DNA of 64,000 bases from VRUE01 sp033856195. Lineage in GTDB: Bacteria; Actinomycetota; Thermoleophilia; Solirubrobacterales; 70-9. A model generated the notes under the pieces. The model was not told the DNA's origin, did not search any database, and saw only the letters and a list, made by a program, of their open reading frames with translations. The stretch is from positions 90,903 to 154,902 of the forward strand of contig JAWVFL010000055.1 in the NCBI GenBank assembly GCA_033856195.1. Direction: 5' to 3'. Below, one piece after another: positions 1-8,144 of this stretch. Positions within the stretch are counted from its first letter, which is position 1. Each line of letters starts with the position of its first letter. The position numbers and the translations under genes were made by a program.

Positions 1-363
1 GTCGATGTCGCCGGGGTCAAGGTGGTCTCTCACGATCAGCCCTTGCTGGCCGACCCGAAGCAGTTGCTCGGCCTTGCGAAGCAGATTCAGGCGACCTTGG
101 ACGACGGGGAGGAGTCGGTCGTGATGCTGGGAGGCGTCGCGGGTACGGAGCCGGGAGACAAGGTCGGCCTCGTCATCCTTCTTTCCGAAGCTGCCGTGGG
201 CCGAGGTCTGTCCGCCGCTGAGCTGATTCGCGAGGCCGCAAAATCGATCGGCGGCGGTGGAGGCGGCAGCCCCGAGATGGCCCAGGCGGGCGGCAGGGAC
301 TCCGGAAAGATCGGCGATGCCATCGAGGTTGCCCGGCAAATGATCGAGCAGAGGCTCGGCTAG
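1..363 (+). CDS. alaS: Alanyl-tRNA synthetase, C-terminal end (partial)
   Basis: The reading frame is open from the first base, so only the last 120 residues are present. They match the C-terminal (DHHA1/C-Ala) region of alanyl-tRNA synthetase: a glycine-rich run followed by SPEMAQAGG, close to the family signature GGRPDMAQAGG, and a terminal amphipathic helix. In the full enzyme this region helps position tRNA-Ala and cooperates in editing mischarged tRNA. The TAG stop overlaps the GTG of ruvX by one base, which suggests translational coupling. The neighbourhood alaS-ruvX-mltG-aro is a common bacterial arrangement. Confidence 0.93.
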   Translation, partial: VDVAGVKVVSHDQPLLADPKQLLGLAKQIQATLDDGEESVVMLGGVAGTEPGDKVGLVILLSEAAVGRGLSAAELIREAAKSIGGGGGGSPEMAQAGGRDSGKIGDAIEVARQMIEQRLG

Positions 364-767
364 TGCGCGTCCTCGCCCTCGACCACGGCACCGCTCGGAT
401 CGGCTGCGCGATCTCCGACCCGAGCGGCACCCTGGCGACGCCGCTGCCGGTGATCGAACCGCCCGTCGCCCGCTCGGTCGCCGACCTCGTCGCCAAGCAC
501 GAGGTCGAGGTCGTCGTCGTCGGCCTGCCGCTCCATCTCAGTGGCGAGGAAGGCAGCCAGGCCGCCCTGACCCGCAGCTTCTGCGTCGAACTCGAAGCCC
601 TCCTTGACGTCCCGGTCGAGACCTACGACGAGCGACTTACCACGCGGATGGCCGAGGCGAGCAAGCGCGAAGGCGCCGCCGCCGCACCCGACTCACTCGC
701 CGCCGCGCACCTGCTGCAGGCCTACCTCGCCGGTCGCGCCGCGATCGAGGAGCGCGACGATGAGTGA
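363..767 (+). CDS. ruvX: Putative pre-16S rRNA nuclease / Holliday junction resolvase-like YqgF
   Basis: A 134-residue RNase H-fold protein of the YqgF/RuvX family, known for 16S rRNA 5' end maturation and also proposed to act on Holliday junctions. The N-terminal ALDHGTARIG supplies the family's first catalytic Asp. VVVGLPLHLSGEEGSQA matches the conserved VGLP segment, and the YDERLTT motif follows. Length is normal. GTG at 363 is chosen because it overlaps the alaS stop and starts directly at the first beta strand. The gene overlaps mltG by 8 bp, so it belongs to one transcription unit with its neighbours. Confidence 0.93.
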   Translation: MRVLALDHGTARIGCAISDPSGTLATPLPVIEPPVARSVADLVAKHEVEVVVVGLPLHLSGEEGSQAALTRSFCVELEALLDVPVETYDERLTTRMAEASKREGAAAAPDSLAAAHLLQAYLAGRAAIEERDDE

Positions 768-1755
768 CGACCCACTGGCCGAGGAGCGGGCGAGACGCCG
801 CCGCGAACGCGAAGCGCGTCGGGCAGAGGCTGCCCCGGAGCCCGAGCCCCCCACGGCCCGCAAGGCCAAGGCCGCGAAGGCGTCCAAGCCTCCCGAGTCC
901 CGCCACCCGAACCGCCGACGGCTCGGTATCGCCGCCGGGCTTGCCGTCGTCTTCCTCGGCATCGCGGCGATCGCGGCGCTCGCCTACGAGCACTTCCACC
1001 GCAGCACGCCGCCGCCGGTGGTGATCCGCACGATCACGGTGACTATCCCGGAGGGCTACACCCGCTCCCAGACCGCGGAAATCGCCAAGCAGGAAGGTCT
1101 GCGCGGCAACTACGAGCAGGCCAGCCTGCATTCGAAATACCTCAACCCGGCCAAGTACGGCGGGAAGGGCGCAAAGGACCTCGAGGGCTTCCTCTTCCCC
1201 GACACGTTCGAGCTGGAAAAGCACGCGAGCGCGGCCGATCTGGTCCAGCTGCAGCTCGAAGACTTCAAGCGGCGCATCGCCGGGGTCGACATGGGCTACG
1301 CCCGCTCGAAGAACCTGACCATCTACGATGTGATCACGATCGCCTCGATGATCGAGGACGAGGCGGGACTGGAAAGCCAGCGCAAGCTCGTCGCCGCGGT
1401 GATCTACAACCGCCTGCACGACGGGATGCCGCTGGGCATCGACGCGACGACCCGCTTCGCCACCGGCAACTACACCGAGCCGCTGACCGAATCGGAACTG
1501 GCGATCGACTCGCCATACAACACGCGCACCAACACCGGCCTGCCGCCGGGGCCGATCGACAGTCCCGGCCTCGCCTCGATCGAAGCCGCCGCACATCCGG
1601 CCAAGGTCGACTACCTCTTCTACGTGGCCGAACCCGGTGCCTGCAACAAGCTCGCCTTCTCCTCGACCGAAGCCGAATTCAACGCCGACGTCGAAGGCTA
1701 CAACTCGGCCCGCGAAGCGGCCGGCGGCAACTCGCCGGACAACTGCGGGGAATAG
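760..1755 (+). CDS. mltG: Endolytic peptidoglycan transglycosylase MltG
   Basis: A 331-residue membrane-anchored lytic transglycosylase that cuts nascent glycan strands and so limits their length. The first 60 residues are very basic and Arg/Ala-rich (cytoplasmic). One transmembrane helix follows (LGIAAGLAVVFLGIAAIAAL), then an extracytoplasmic LysM-like segment and the YceG catalytic domain. The catalytic Glu lies in ASMIEDEAG, followed by the conserved AAVIYNRL and the TRTNTGLPPGPI substrate loop. ATG at 760 overlaps the end of ruvX. A longer upstream frame exists, but it would read through ruvX and has no family similarity. Confidence 0.94.
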   Translation: MSDDPLAEERARRRREREARRAEAAPEPEPPTARKAKAAKASKPPESRHPNRRRLGIAAGLAVVFLGIAAIAALAYEHFHRSTPPPVVIRTITVTIPEGYTRSQTAEIAKQEGLRGNYEQASLHSKYLNPAKYGGKGAKDLEGFLFPDTFELEKHASAADLVQLQLEDFKRRIAGVDMGYARSKNLTIYDVITIASMIEDEAGLESQRKLVAAVIYNRLHDGMPLGIDATTRFATGNYTEPLTESELAIDSPYNTRTNTGLPPGPIDSPGLASIEAAAHPAKVDYLFYVAEPGACNKLAFSSTEAEFNADVEGYNSAREAAGGNSPDNCGE

Positions 1756-1758
1756 CCG

Positions 1759-2550
1759 GTGCCTCGCCTCGCCGTCCTCGGCTACCCGGTCGGCCACTCG
1801 CGCTCGCCGGCGATGCACACCGCCGCCTTGGCTGAGCTCGGGTTGGGCGAAGAGTGGAGCTACGAGGCGATCGAGGTCGCTCCCGATGCCTTCGAGGCGC
1901 GCGTGCACGCGATGCCAGGCGAAGGCTTCGCCGGCTCCAACGTCACGGTGCCCCACAAGGGCGCCGCGCTCTCCCTGGCCGACGAGCTCTCCGAGACCGC
2001 CCGCGAGATCGGCGCCGCCAACACGCTCGTCTTCGCCGACGGCGAGGTCCGGGCGGAAAACACGGACGCCGAGGGGTTCCGGCGTTCCCTCCCCGGCTCC
2101 CCCGCCGGTAAGCGCGCGCTGGTGCTCGGCGCGGGCGGCGCCGCCCGTGCGGTCGTCTGGGCGCTGCTGCGCGAGGGAGCATCGGTGGACGTCTGGAACC
2201 GCACGGCGCTGCGCTCCCAGCACCTCTGCGAGGAACTCGGCGGCGAGAGCGTCGTCGCGCCCGACCAGGGAACGTATGAGCTGCTGGTCAATACGACCGC
2301 GGTCGGCCTCGGCGGCGAGGATCCGTTCGCCGAGCTGCCCCTGGCGGCCGGGGCCTTCGAGTCCGGCCAGACCGTCGTCGACATGGTCTACGGCGGCGAG
2401 CCAACCGCTCTGCTGCGCGCTGCCGAAGCGGCCGGAGCGACCACGGTCGACGGCATCGAGATCCTCGTCCAGCAAGGCGCCCTCTCCTTGGAAACCTGGA
2501 CCGGCCGCCCCGCCCCGCTAGACACGATGCGTGCCGCCGCCCGGGGCTGA
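1759..2550 (+). CDS. aroE: Shikimate dehydrogenase
   Basis: A 263-residue NADP-dependent shikimate dehydrogenase (3-dehydroshikimate to shikimate). The N-terminal substrate domain carries GYPVGHSRSPAMH and NVTVPHKGAAL, whose Lys is the catalytic residue, and NTDAEGF supplies the Asp. The Rossmann domain shows LGAGGAARAVVWAL. The late segment GIEILVQQGALSLETWTG is typical. GTG at 1759 lies 3 nt after the mltG stop. This is the first gene of a shikimate cluster aroE-aroC-aroKB-aroQ. Confidence 0.95.
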   Translation: MPRLAVLGYPVGHSRSPAMHTAALAELGLGEEWSYEAIEVAPDAFEARVHAMPGEGFAGSNVTVPHKGAALSLADELSETAREIGAANTLVFADGEVRAENTDAEGFRRSLPGSPAGKRALVLGAGGAARAVVWALLREGASVDVWNRTALRSQHLCEELGGESVVAPDQGTYELLVNTTAVGLGGEDPFAELPLAAGAFESGQTVVDMVYGGEPTALLRAAEAAGATTVDGIEILVQQGALSLETWTGRPAPLDTMRAAARG

Positions 2551-2565
2551 AGCGACCCTGCTCTG

Positions 2566-2612
2566 CTGACTTCGTCTTTACTCGCCCATAGGGCGAACAA
2601 ACACAAAGTCAG
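2566..2612. repeat. 47-nt intergenic hairpin, family J copy 1
   Basis: Outer arms CTGACTT/AAGTCAG (2566-2572 and 2606-2612) enclose a second stem TCGCCC-ata-GGGCGA (2582-2587 and 2591-2596). A near-identical element occurs at 35265-35311 behind xerD. It starts 15 nt after the aroE stop and ends 45 nt before aroC, so a 3'-end or terminator role is plausible. There is no U-tract, so it is not a classical intrinsic terminator. Confidence 0.75.
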
Positions 2613-2641
2613 CCTGGGGCTCTTCTTGGGCGATCCGCCGA

Positions 2642-2647
2642 TAGCCT
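2642..2647 (+). promoter_or_regulatory. Likely -10 element of aroC (TAGCCT)
   Basis: TAGCCT ends 10 nt before the aroC ATG. The same TANNNT-to-start spacing recurs at many genes in this window, suggesting a very short or absent 5' leader. No convincing -35 is visible. Confidence 0.5.
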
Positions 2648-2657
2648 TGGCGCCCTG

Positions 2658-3821
2658 ATGAGCGGGTTCAGGTTCACCACAGCGGGGGAGTCGCACGGGC
2701 CGGGGCTCGTCGCGATCGTCGAGGGGATGCCGGCGGGGCTCGAGCTCGATCGGGAGGCGCTCGATCGCGACATGACGCGGCGCCAGCTCGGCCACGGGCG
2801 AGGCGGCCGGATGAAGATCGAGACCGACACCGTCGAGATCCGCTCCGGGCTGCGACACGGGCGCACGCTGGGCAGCCCGATCGCCATCCTCGTCGCCAAT
2901 CGGGACTATGCCAACTGGGAGGAGCGGATGAACCCGTGGCCGGTCGATGCCGAGGTCGACGAGGTCCATCTGCCGCGTCCAGGCCACGCCGACCTGGTCG
3001 GAGCTCAGAAGTACGGCCACGCCGACATCCGCAACGTGCTCGAGCGGGCCAGCGCCCGTGAGACCGCGGCCCGGGTCGCGGCCGGTTCGCTCGCCCGCGG
3101 CTTCCTTACTGCCCTCAACGTCAGCGTCCACAGCCACGTGACCCAGATCGCCTCGGTCACGGCTCCCGAGCGCGAGGATCTCGGCCCCGACGACTTCGGG
3201 GGAGTGGATGACGATCCGGTGCGCTGTCTCGACGCCGAGGCGAGTGCGGCGATGGTCGCGGAGATCAACCGGCTGCGCAAGGCCAACGAGAGCCTCGGCG
3301 GCACCTTCGAGGTTCGCGCCTTCGGCCTCGTGCCCGGCCTCGGCTCGCACATCTCCTGGGAAGACCGGCTCGACGGCCGGCTGGCCGGCGCGGTCGCCTC
3401 GATCCAGTCGGTCAAGGGCGTCGCGATCGGCGAAGCCTGGGACGTCGCCAGTCGGCCCGGCTCGGAGGCGCACGACGAGATCTTCTGGTCCCAGGAGCGC
3501 GGCTACTTCCGCGAGACCAACCATGCCGGCGGCTTGGAGGGGGGCATGACCAACGGTCTGCCACTCTCGGTCCGCGCCGCGATCAAGCCGATATCGACGC
3601 TGACCAAGCCACTTCGCTCGGTCGACACCGAGACCAAGGAGCCGGCCCAGGCACTGCGCGAGCGCACCGACTCGACCGTCGTGCCCGCCGCCGCCGTCGT
3701 CGCCGAGGCGATGGTCTGCCTCGTCCTTGCCCGCACCTACCGCGAGAAGTTCGGTGGCGACCACATCGACGACGTGCAGGCAGCGGTCGAGGCCTACAAG
3801 AGCCGCATCGACTTCAAATAA
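2658..3821 (+). CDS. aroC: Chorismate synthase
   Basis: A 387-residue FMN-dependent enzyme that converts EPSP to chorismate, the last common step of aromatic amino acid synthesis. Signatures: the N-terminal TAGESHGPGLVAIVEGMPAG, RGGRMKIETD, GHADLVGAQKYGHADIRNVLERASARETAARVAAG and the late ETNHAGGLEGGMTNG and RTDSTVVPAAAVVAEAM. Length and order are normal for the family. A hairpin and a TAGCCT hexamer separate it from aroE, so it probably has its own promoter. Confidence 0.97.
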   Translation: MSGFRFTTAGESHGPGLVAIVEGMPAGLELDREALDRDMTRRQLGHGRGGRMKIETDTVEIRSGLRHGRTLGSPIAILVANRDYANWEERMNPWPVDAEVDEVHLPRPGHADLVGAQKYGHADIRNVLERASARETAARVAAGSLARGFLTALNVSVHSHVTQIASVTAPEREDLGPDDFGGVDDDPVRCLDAEASAAMVAEINRLRKANESLGGTFEVRAFGLVPGLGSHISWEDRLDGRLAGAVASIQSVKGVAIGEAWDVASRPGSEAHDEIFWSQERGYFRETNHAGGLEGGMTNGLPLSVRAAIKPISTLTKPLRSVDTETKEPAQALRERTDSTVVPAAAVVAEAMVCLVLARTYREKFGGDHIDDVQAAVEAYKSRIDFK

Positions 3822-3898
3822 ATGGTCACCTCCTCTGCTCTCGCACGTATGCGCTCGTCATACCCGGCGATCTCGCATCCGTGCTTCCGCGTCCGGGG

Positions 3899-5440
3899 GT
3901 GGCCGGAAAAACCTTGAAGCCCGCTCTGGTCTTCATAGGCTTCATGGGCGCCGGCAAGTCGACCGCTCTCGCCGCGGCTCGCGACGCCGGCCTGGAGACG
4001 GCCGAGATCGACGCGCTGATGGAAAAGGCGTTCGGCAAGCCGATTCGGCAAGCCTTTGAAGAGGACGGTGAGGACGCGTTCCGCGCCCGCGAGTCCGAGG
4101 TGGTTGGCTCGCTGCTCGAGGAAGCCGACGGCGGCGCGATCGCGCTTGGCGGTGGCAGCGTCCTCTCCGAGCGGGTGCGCAAGGCGCTCGACCGCCACTT
4201 CGTCGTCTGGCTGCAGGTGGGTGCGCGCGAGGCCTGGCGCCGCATCGCCCGCAGCGATCGGCCTCTGGCCAGCAACGCCGAGGACGTCGAACGGCTGCTG
4301 GCGGAGCGCCTGCCGTTCTACGAGTCGCTGGCCGATGCGATCCTGCCTCCTGGCGACCGCGGCCTGGTCGCGCGGGCGATGCCCTCGCTGGTGGCGTTGA
4401 CCGAGCTGCCGCTGGGGACGAAGATGCTCTGGGCGGCCAGTATTTCGGGCGAGTACCCGGTCTTCGTCGGGCCCGGGCTGCTCGGAACGGGACCGTGGCC
4501 CCTGCCGGGGCAGCGCTTCTGCGTCACCGACGACGCCGTCGGTCCGCTCTACGCTCAGCAGCTCGAACCCCTTGCGGCGACCGTCGAAGTCCAGCCCGGA
4601 GAGACGGCGAAGACGATGGCGGAGGCCGAGCGGGTCCTTCGCGAGCTGGCCAACGCTGGGATGACCCGCGAGGACCATGTCGTGGCGCTGGGCGGCGGGG
4701 TGGTCGGGGACCTGGCCGGCTTCTGCGCTCACCTCTACCAACGCGGTGTCCCGGTCGTCCAGGCGCCGACCACCTTGGTTGCCCAGGTCGACTCCGCCTA
4801 CGGCGGCAAGACCGGCGTCGACCTGCCAGAGGGCAAGAACTACGCCGGCGCCTATCACCTGCCCGCCGCTGTGCTCGCCGATACGACGACCCTGGCCAGC
4901 CTGCCTCGCGAGGAGCTCGCGGCCGGCTTCGTCGAGGTACTCAAGACCGGCCTCTTGGCGGGTGGCGAGCTCTGGGAGCGGGTTCGAGACATCGAGCGCC
5001 TTGATCCAGATCGCCTTGCCGGGCTCGCCTTCGCCTGCGCCCGCTACAAGTGCGAGATCGTCGCCGCCGACGAGCGCGACCTCGGCTTGCGCGCGGTGCT
5101 CAACCTCGGCCACACAGTCGGCCACGCGATCGAGGCGGCCAGCGACTACAAGCGCTACCGCCACGGCGAAGCGGTCGGGCTCGGCCTGCTCGCGGCGCTG
5201 CGTCTCTCCGACGCGCCCGAACTGCGTGGCGAGGTCGAGGCGATCATGCTGCGCCACCAACTGCCGGTTGCGCTCGACTCCGCGATCTCCGCCGATGCCG
5301 TGATCGACGCCTTGCAGCGCGACAAGAAGCGGACCGCGGCCGGGGTCGGCTTCGTCCTGCTCGCCGAGCCGGGCACGCCTCAAATCGGCCAGCTCGTCGA
5401 TCCGACTAAGGTCCGAGCCGCCGTGGAGGAGCTGCAATGA
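3899..5440 (+). CDS. aroKB: Fused shikimate kinase / 3-dehydroquinate synthase (AroK-AroB)
   Basis: One frame carries two shikimate-pathway enzymes. The first ~165 residues are a shikimate kinase: P-loop GFMGAGKST, the shikimate-binding EIDALMEKAFGKPI and AIALGGGSVL, and a lid around RSDRPLAS. The remaining ~345 are 3-dehydroquinate synthase: GGGVVGDLAGFCA NAD site, TTLVAQVDSAYGGKTGVDLP, ELAAGFVEVLKTG, and metal ligands in LNLGHTVGHAIE and RHGEAVGLGL. There is no internal stop or plausible restart between them. The start is uncertain: GTG 3899 is used, TTG 3914 is possible, and an upstream GTG at 3881 would add six residues. The fusion couples steps 2 and 5 of the pathway. Confidence 0.93.
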   Translation: MAGKTLKPALVFIGFMGAGKSTALAAARDAGLETAEIDALMEKAFGKPIRQAFEEDGEDAFRARESEVVGSLLEEADGGAIALGGGSVLSERVRKALDRHFVVWLQVGAREAWRRIARSDRPLASNAEDVERLLAERLPFYESLADAILPPGDRGLVARAMPSLVALTELPLGTKMLWAASISGEYPVFVGPGLLGTGPWPLPGQRFCVTDDAVGPLYAQQLEPLAATVEVQPGETAKTMAEAERVLRELANAGMTREDHVVALGGGVVGDLAGFCAHLYQRGVPVVQAPTTLVAQVDSAYGGKTGVDLPEGKNYAGAYHLPAAVLADTTTLASLPREELAAGFVEVLKTGLLAGGELWERVRDIERLDPDRLAGLAFACARYKCEIVAADERDLGLRAVLNLGHTVGHAIEAASDYKRYRHGEAVGLGLLAALRLSDAPELRGEVEAIMLRHQLPVALDSAISADAVIDALQRDKKRTAAGVGFVLLAEPGTPQIGQLVDPTKVRAAVEELQ

Positions 5441-5442
5441 GC

Positions 5443-5475
5443 TTCCGCTGTTCCTTTCCCTCGCTATGTCTCGAC
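5443..5475 (+). repeat. Half copy of the family K hairpin
   Basis: Immediately after the aroKB stop, TTCCGCTGTTCCTTT recurs exactly in the hairpin upstream of ispA (12264). The complementary right arm is absent here, so it would be a truncated copy or a chance match of 15 bases. Confidence 0.35.
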
Positions 5476-5498
5476 AAGGCACAGGGGAGGGGTCGTCG

Positions 5499-5954
5499 AT
5501 GACCACCTCCCACAACCGCGTCGCCGTCCTGCACGGGGTCAACTTCAACATCCTCGATCGTCGCGATCCGGCGATCTACGGCGGCCTCTCGCTGCGCAAA
5601 TTGGAGACCAAGATCGAACGCTGGGCCCACGAGCTGGGCCTGGAAGCGATCTTCTTCCAGACCAATGCCGAGGGCGAGTTCTGTGAATACCTGCACCGCG
5701 TTCCGGAGCTGGCGGACGCGGCCCTGGTCAACGCCGGCGCTTGGTCCCATTACAGCCGAGCGATTGCAGATGCGCTCGACGTCGCCGGTGTCCCCGCGGT
5801 CGAGGTCCATCTCTCCGACGTCGAGGCGCGCGACGAGTGGCGCAAGCTGTCGGTCTTCGACGGCCTGGTGCTGAGCAAGATCTTCGGCAAGGGCCCGGAT
5901 GGCTATCGCGAGGCGCTCGAGCTGCTCGCCGCCGAGCTCGGCGCCGGCGCGTGA
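5499..5954 (+). CDS. aroQ: Type II 3-dehydroquinate dehydratase
   Basis: A 151-residue protein, usual length for type II dehydroquinase (3-dehydroquinate to 3-dehydroshikimate). Conserved positions: HGVNFNILDRRDPAIYGG (the family has GPNLNLLG..EPxIYG; the Arg and catalytic Tyr are kept), FFQTNAEGE, NAGAWSHYS (catalytic His kept; family NPGAYTHTS), and EVHLSDVEARDEWRKLS. The sequence is divergent at GPN (here GVN) and NPG (here NAG). ATG 5499 is preceded by a strong Shine-Dalgarno AGGGGAGGGG at 5482-5491. It is the last aro gene of the cluster. Confidence 0.88.
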   Translation: MTTSHNRVAVLHGVNFNILDRRDPAIYGGLSLRKLETKIERWAHELGLEAIFFQTNAEGEFCEYLHRVPELADAALVNAGAWSHYSRAIADALDVAGVPAVEVHLSDVEARDEWRKLSVFDGLVLSKIFGKGPDGYREALELLAAELGAGA

Positions 5955-5973
5955 GCACGGGGCGAGCAGGGAA

Positions 5974-7035
5974 GTGACGCCGGCGCGCGGAGATCGCCTT
6001 GCGGCTCTGGTTGCCGAGCGGGAGCTGGATTGCTTTCTCGTCACCGATCTGACCAACGTCAGCTACCTGACCGGCTTCGGCGGCACCAACGGCGCCTGCG
6101 TCTGCGGGACCGAGCAACGCGTCTTCCTCACCGACTTTCGCTACACCGAGCGAGCCGAAGCCGAGGTCGAGGGTTGGGACGTGGTCACCGTCGAGGACGA
6201 CTGGCTCGGCGGCATCGCCGCACGGCTGTCCGGCAAGGCCGGCTTCGAAGACCACCACATGGCGGTTCGTACGCTGAAGCGGCTGGAAGAGAAACTGGCC
6301 GACGGCATCGCCCTGGAGGGCGCGGGCGGGACCGTCGAGAAGCTGCGCCGGGTCAAGGACGAGGCCGAGCTGACCGCGATCGCCGCGGCCGCCGAGCTGG
6401 CCGATGAGATCTGGCGCTGGTCGCTGGAGCGTGGCCTCGCAGGACGCAGTGAGCTCGACGTCGCCCGCGCGGCCGAGGCGCGCATGCGCGAACAGGGCGC
6501 CGAGCCCTCCTTTCCGACGATCGTCGCCGCCGGCCCCAATGGAGCTCTGCCTCACGCTGAGCCGGGCGAGCGCGAGATCGGCCGTGGCGAGCTGGTCGTC
6601 TTCGACATGGGGGCGAAGCTCGACGGATACTGCTCCGACGGCACCCGGACCTTTGCCACCGGTGAGCCCGGCGAGGCTGCCCGCGCCGTCTACGAGACCG
6701 TGCGCGTGGCCCAGGAAACCGCGCTGGCGAAAGTCACCGCCGGCATCAAAGCCGAGGACGTCGACAGCGTCGCCCGCGAGTTGATCGCGGCCGCCGGGCA
6801 CGGCGAGCGCTTCGGCCACGGCCTCGGCCACGGCGTCGGGCTGGAGGTCCACGAGGAGCCCCGTGTCTCACAGCGCTCCGAGGACGTGCTCGCGGCCGGC
6901 GAAGTGGTGACGATCGAGCCCGGGATCTATCTGCCCGGTGAGCTGGGGGTACGGATCGAGGACCTCGTCGTCGTCGCCGAAGATGGCTACCGCAACCTCA
7001 GCGGACTGCCCAAGCAGATCCAGCTGGTCGAATAG
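5974..7035 (+). CDS. pepP: Xaa-Pro aminopeptidase (M24B)
   Basis: A 353-residue metallopeptidase that removes N-terminal residues next to proline. A creatinase-like N-terminal domain (LTNVSYLTGFGGTNGACV) precedes the pita-bread domain. Metal ligands are visible: two Asp in VFDMGAKLDGYCSDGTR, His in FGHGLGHGVGLEVHE, Glu in TIEPGIYLPG and Glu in GVRIEDLVVV. GTG 5974 with AGCAGGGA just upstream is chosen. aroQ-pepP-efp is a frequent order in Gram-positive bacteria; here efp lies about 3.6 kb further on, after four inserted genes. Confidence 0.92.
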   Translation: MTPARGDRLAALVAERELDCFLVTDLTNVSYLTGFGGTNGACVCGTEQRVFLTDFRYTERAEAEVEGWDVVTVEDDWLGGIAARLSGKAGFEDHHMAVRTLKRLEEKLADGIALEGAGGTVEKLRRVKDEAELTAIAAAAELADEIWRWSLERGLAGRSELDVARAAEARMREQGAEPSFPTIVAAGPNGALPHAEPGEREIGRGELVVFDMGAKLDGYCSDGTRTFATGEPGEAARAVYETVRVAQETALAKVTAGIKAEDVDSVARELIAAAGHGERFGHGLGHGVGLEVHEEPRVSQRSEDVLAAGEVVTIEPGIYLPGELGVRIEDLVVVAEDGYRNLSGLPKQIQLVE

Positions 7036-7094
7036 CTCTCGCCAGGGCTGCTGCAACGCTCATTGCGGCGGCGCGATCTGCCGATCAGTGTGGT

Positions 7095-8141
7095 GTGAAC
7101 GCGATTGCCATGCCCAGGCCTGAGTCGCTGGCGGCCGCCCGCAAGGACGCCCGCCGCGAGCGCCTGCTCGACATGGAGCAGCGAGTGCGCCGCTACCGCG
7201 CCGCCTGTTTCGGGATCCTCGCGCTTGCCCTGGCCTCGGCGGGCCCCTCGGTCGGCTGGCTCTGGCTGGCTCCCCTGGCGGCCGGCTTCGCTGGCTTCGC
7301 CGTCGCCGACCACTTCATGAAGGCCAGCGAGAGGCCCTGGCTCTGGGTCGCCGGAGCGTGGGGAGCCCTGCCCCTCCTGCTTGGCGGTGCGGTGATCGCC
7401 ACCGGCGGCCCGACCAGTCCCGTCCTGATGTGGTTCGCGCTGCCGGCGGTGACACTGGGCGCGAGATTCGACCCATGGGGCATGGTCGTCGGCACGGTCT
7501 ACCTCGTCACGATCTTCCTGGTCAGCGCGGTCGCTGTCGATCCAGCCAGTGCGTCAGCGCACAGCCAGGCCCTGGTTGCCACGGTCGCGCTGGTCCTCAG
7601 CACGGTGATCCTCTCGGGGGCCTTGGTCGAATCCGACCGCGCCCACCGGCGCCGCTCGACCCTCGATCCGCTCACCGGCCTTTTCAACCGCAACGCCCTC
7701 GAGCAACGCCTCGCCGAGCTCGACGGCGCCCCCTGCGACACCGGTGCCGGGCATTCGCACGCGCTGCTGCTCTGTGACCTCGACCACTTCAAGCGGGTCA
7801 ACGACCGGCTCGGCCACGCGGCGGGCGACGCCGTATTGCAGGACGTCGCCTACACGATGCGGGCCGTCCTGCGTGCGGACGATTCGATCTACCGCATCGG
7901 CGGCGAGGAGATCCTCGTCGTCCTGCCGGGAGCGAGCGAGAAGGATGCGGTCGCGATCGCCGAGCGGCTGCGTCAGGCGGTGCGCAAGCGCCGGCCGGTG
8001 GGGGTGGAGGTGACGATCAGCATCGGCGCGGCTGTGACCAAGCCGAGCACGGTCAACACCGATGACCTGGTTGCCCGCGCCGACGCCGCTCTTTACTCGG
8101 CGAAGGCCAACGGCCGCGACGCCGTCTTCGTAGCCAACTAG
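7095..8141 (+). CDS. Membrane diguanylate cyclase (GGDEF)
   Basis: A 348-residue protein with about five hydrophobic helices in the first ~175 residues (MASE-like sensor, not assigned) and a C-terminal GGDEF domain that would make cyclic di-GMP from GTP. Catalytic signature is RIGGEEI (an accepted GGEEF variant). CDLDHFKRVNDRLGHAAGD carries the metal and substrate site. RADD five residues before GGEE fits the RxxD inhibitory I-site, so product inhibition is likely. Start GTG 7095 is followed by an in-frame ATG at 7110. It converges with the M42 peptidase, with only 3 nt between the stops. Confidence 0.92.
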   Translation: MNAIAMPRPESLAAARKDARRERLLDMEQRVRRYRAACFGILALALASAGPSVGWLWLAPLAAGFAGFAVADHFMKASERPWLWVAGAWGALPLLLGGAVIATGGPTSPVLMWFALPAVTLGARFDPWGMVVGTVYLVTIFLVSAVAVDPASASAHSQALVATVALVLSTVILSGALVESDRAHRRRSTLDPLTGLFNRNALEQRLAELDGAPCDTGAGHSHALLLCDLDHFKRVNDRLGHAAGDAVLQDVAYTMRAVLRADDSIYRIGGEEILVVLPGASEKDAVAIAERLRQAVRKRRPVGVEVTISIGAAVTKPSTVNTDDLVARADAALYSAKANGRDAVFVAN

Positions 8142-8144
8142 CGC

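Noticed and set aside
637..2475. Very long minus-strand open frame of over 600 codons across ruvX-mltG-aroE
   Set aside because: Typical high-GC shadow frame; the plus strand encodes three clear enzymes with intact motifs.
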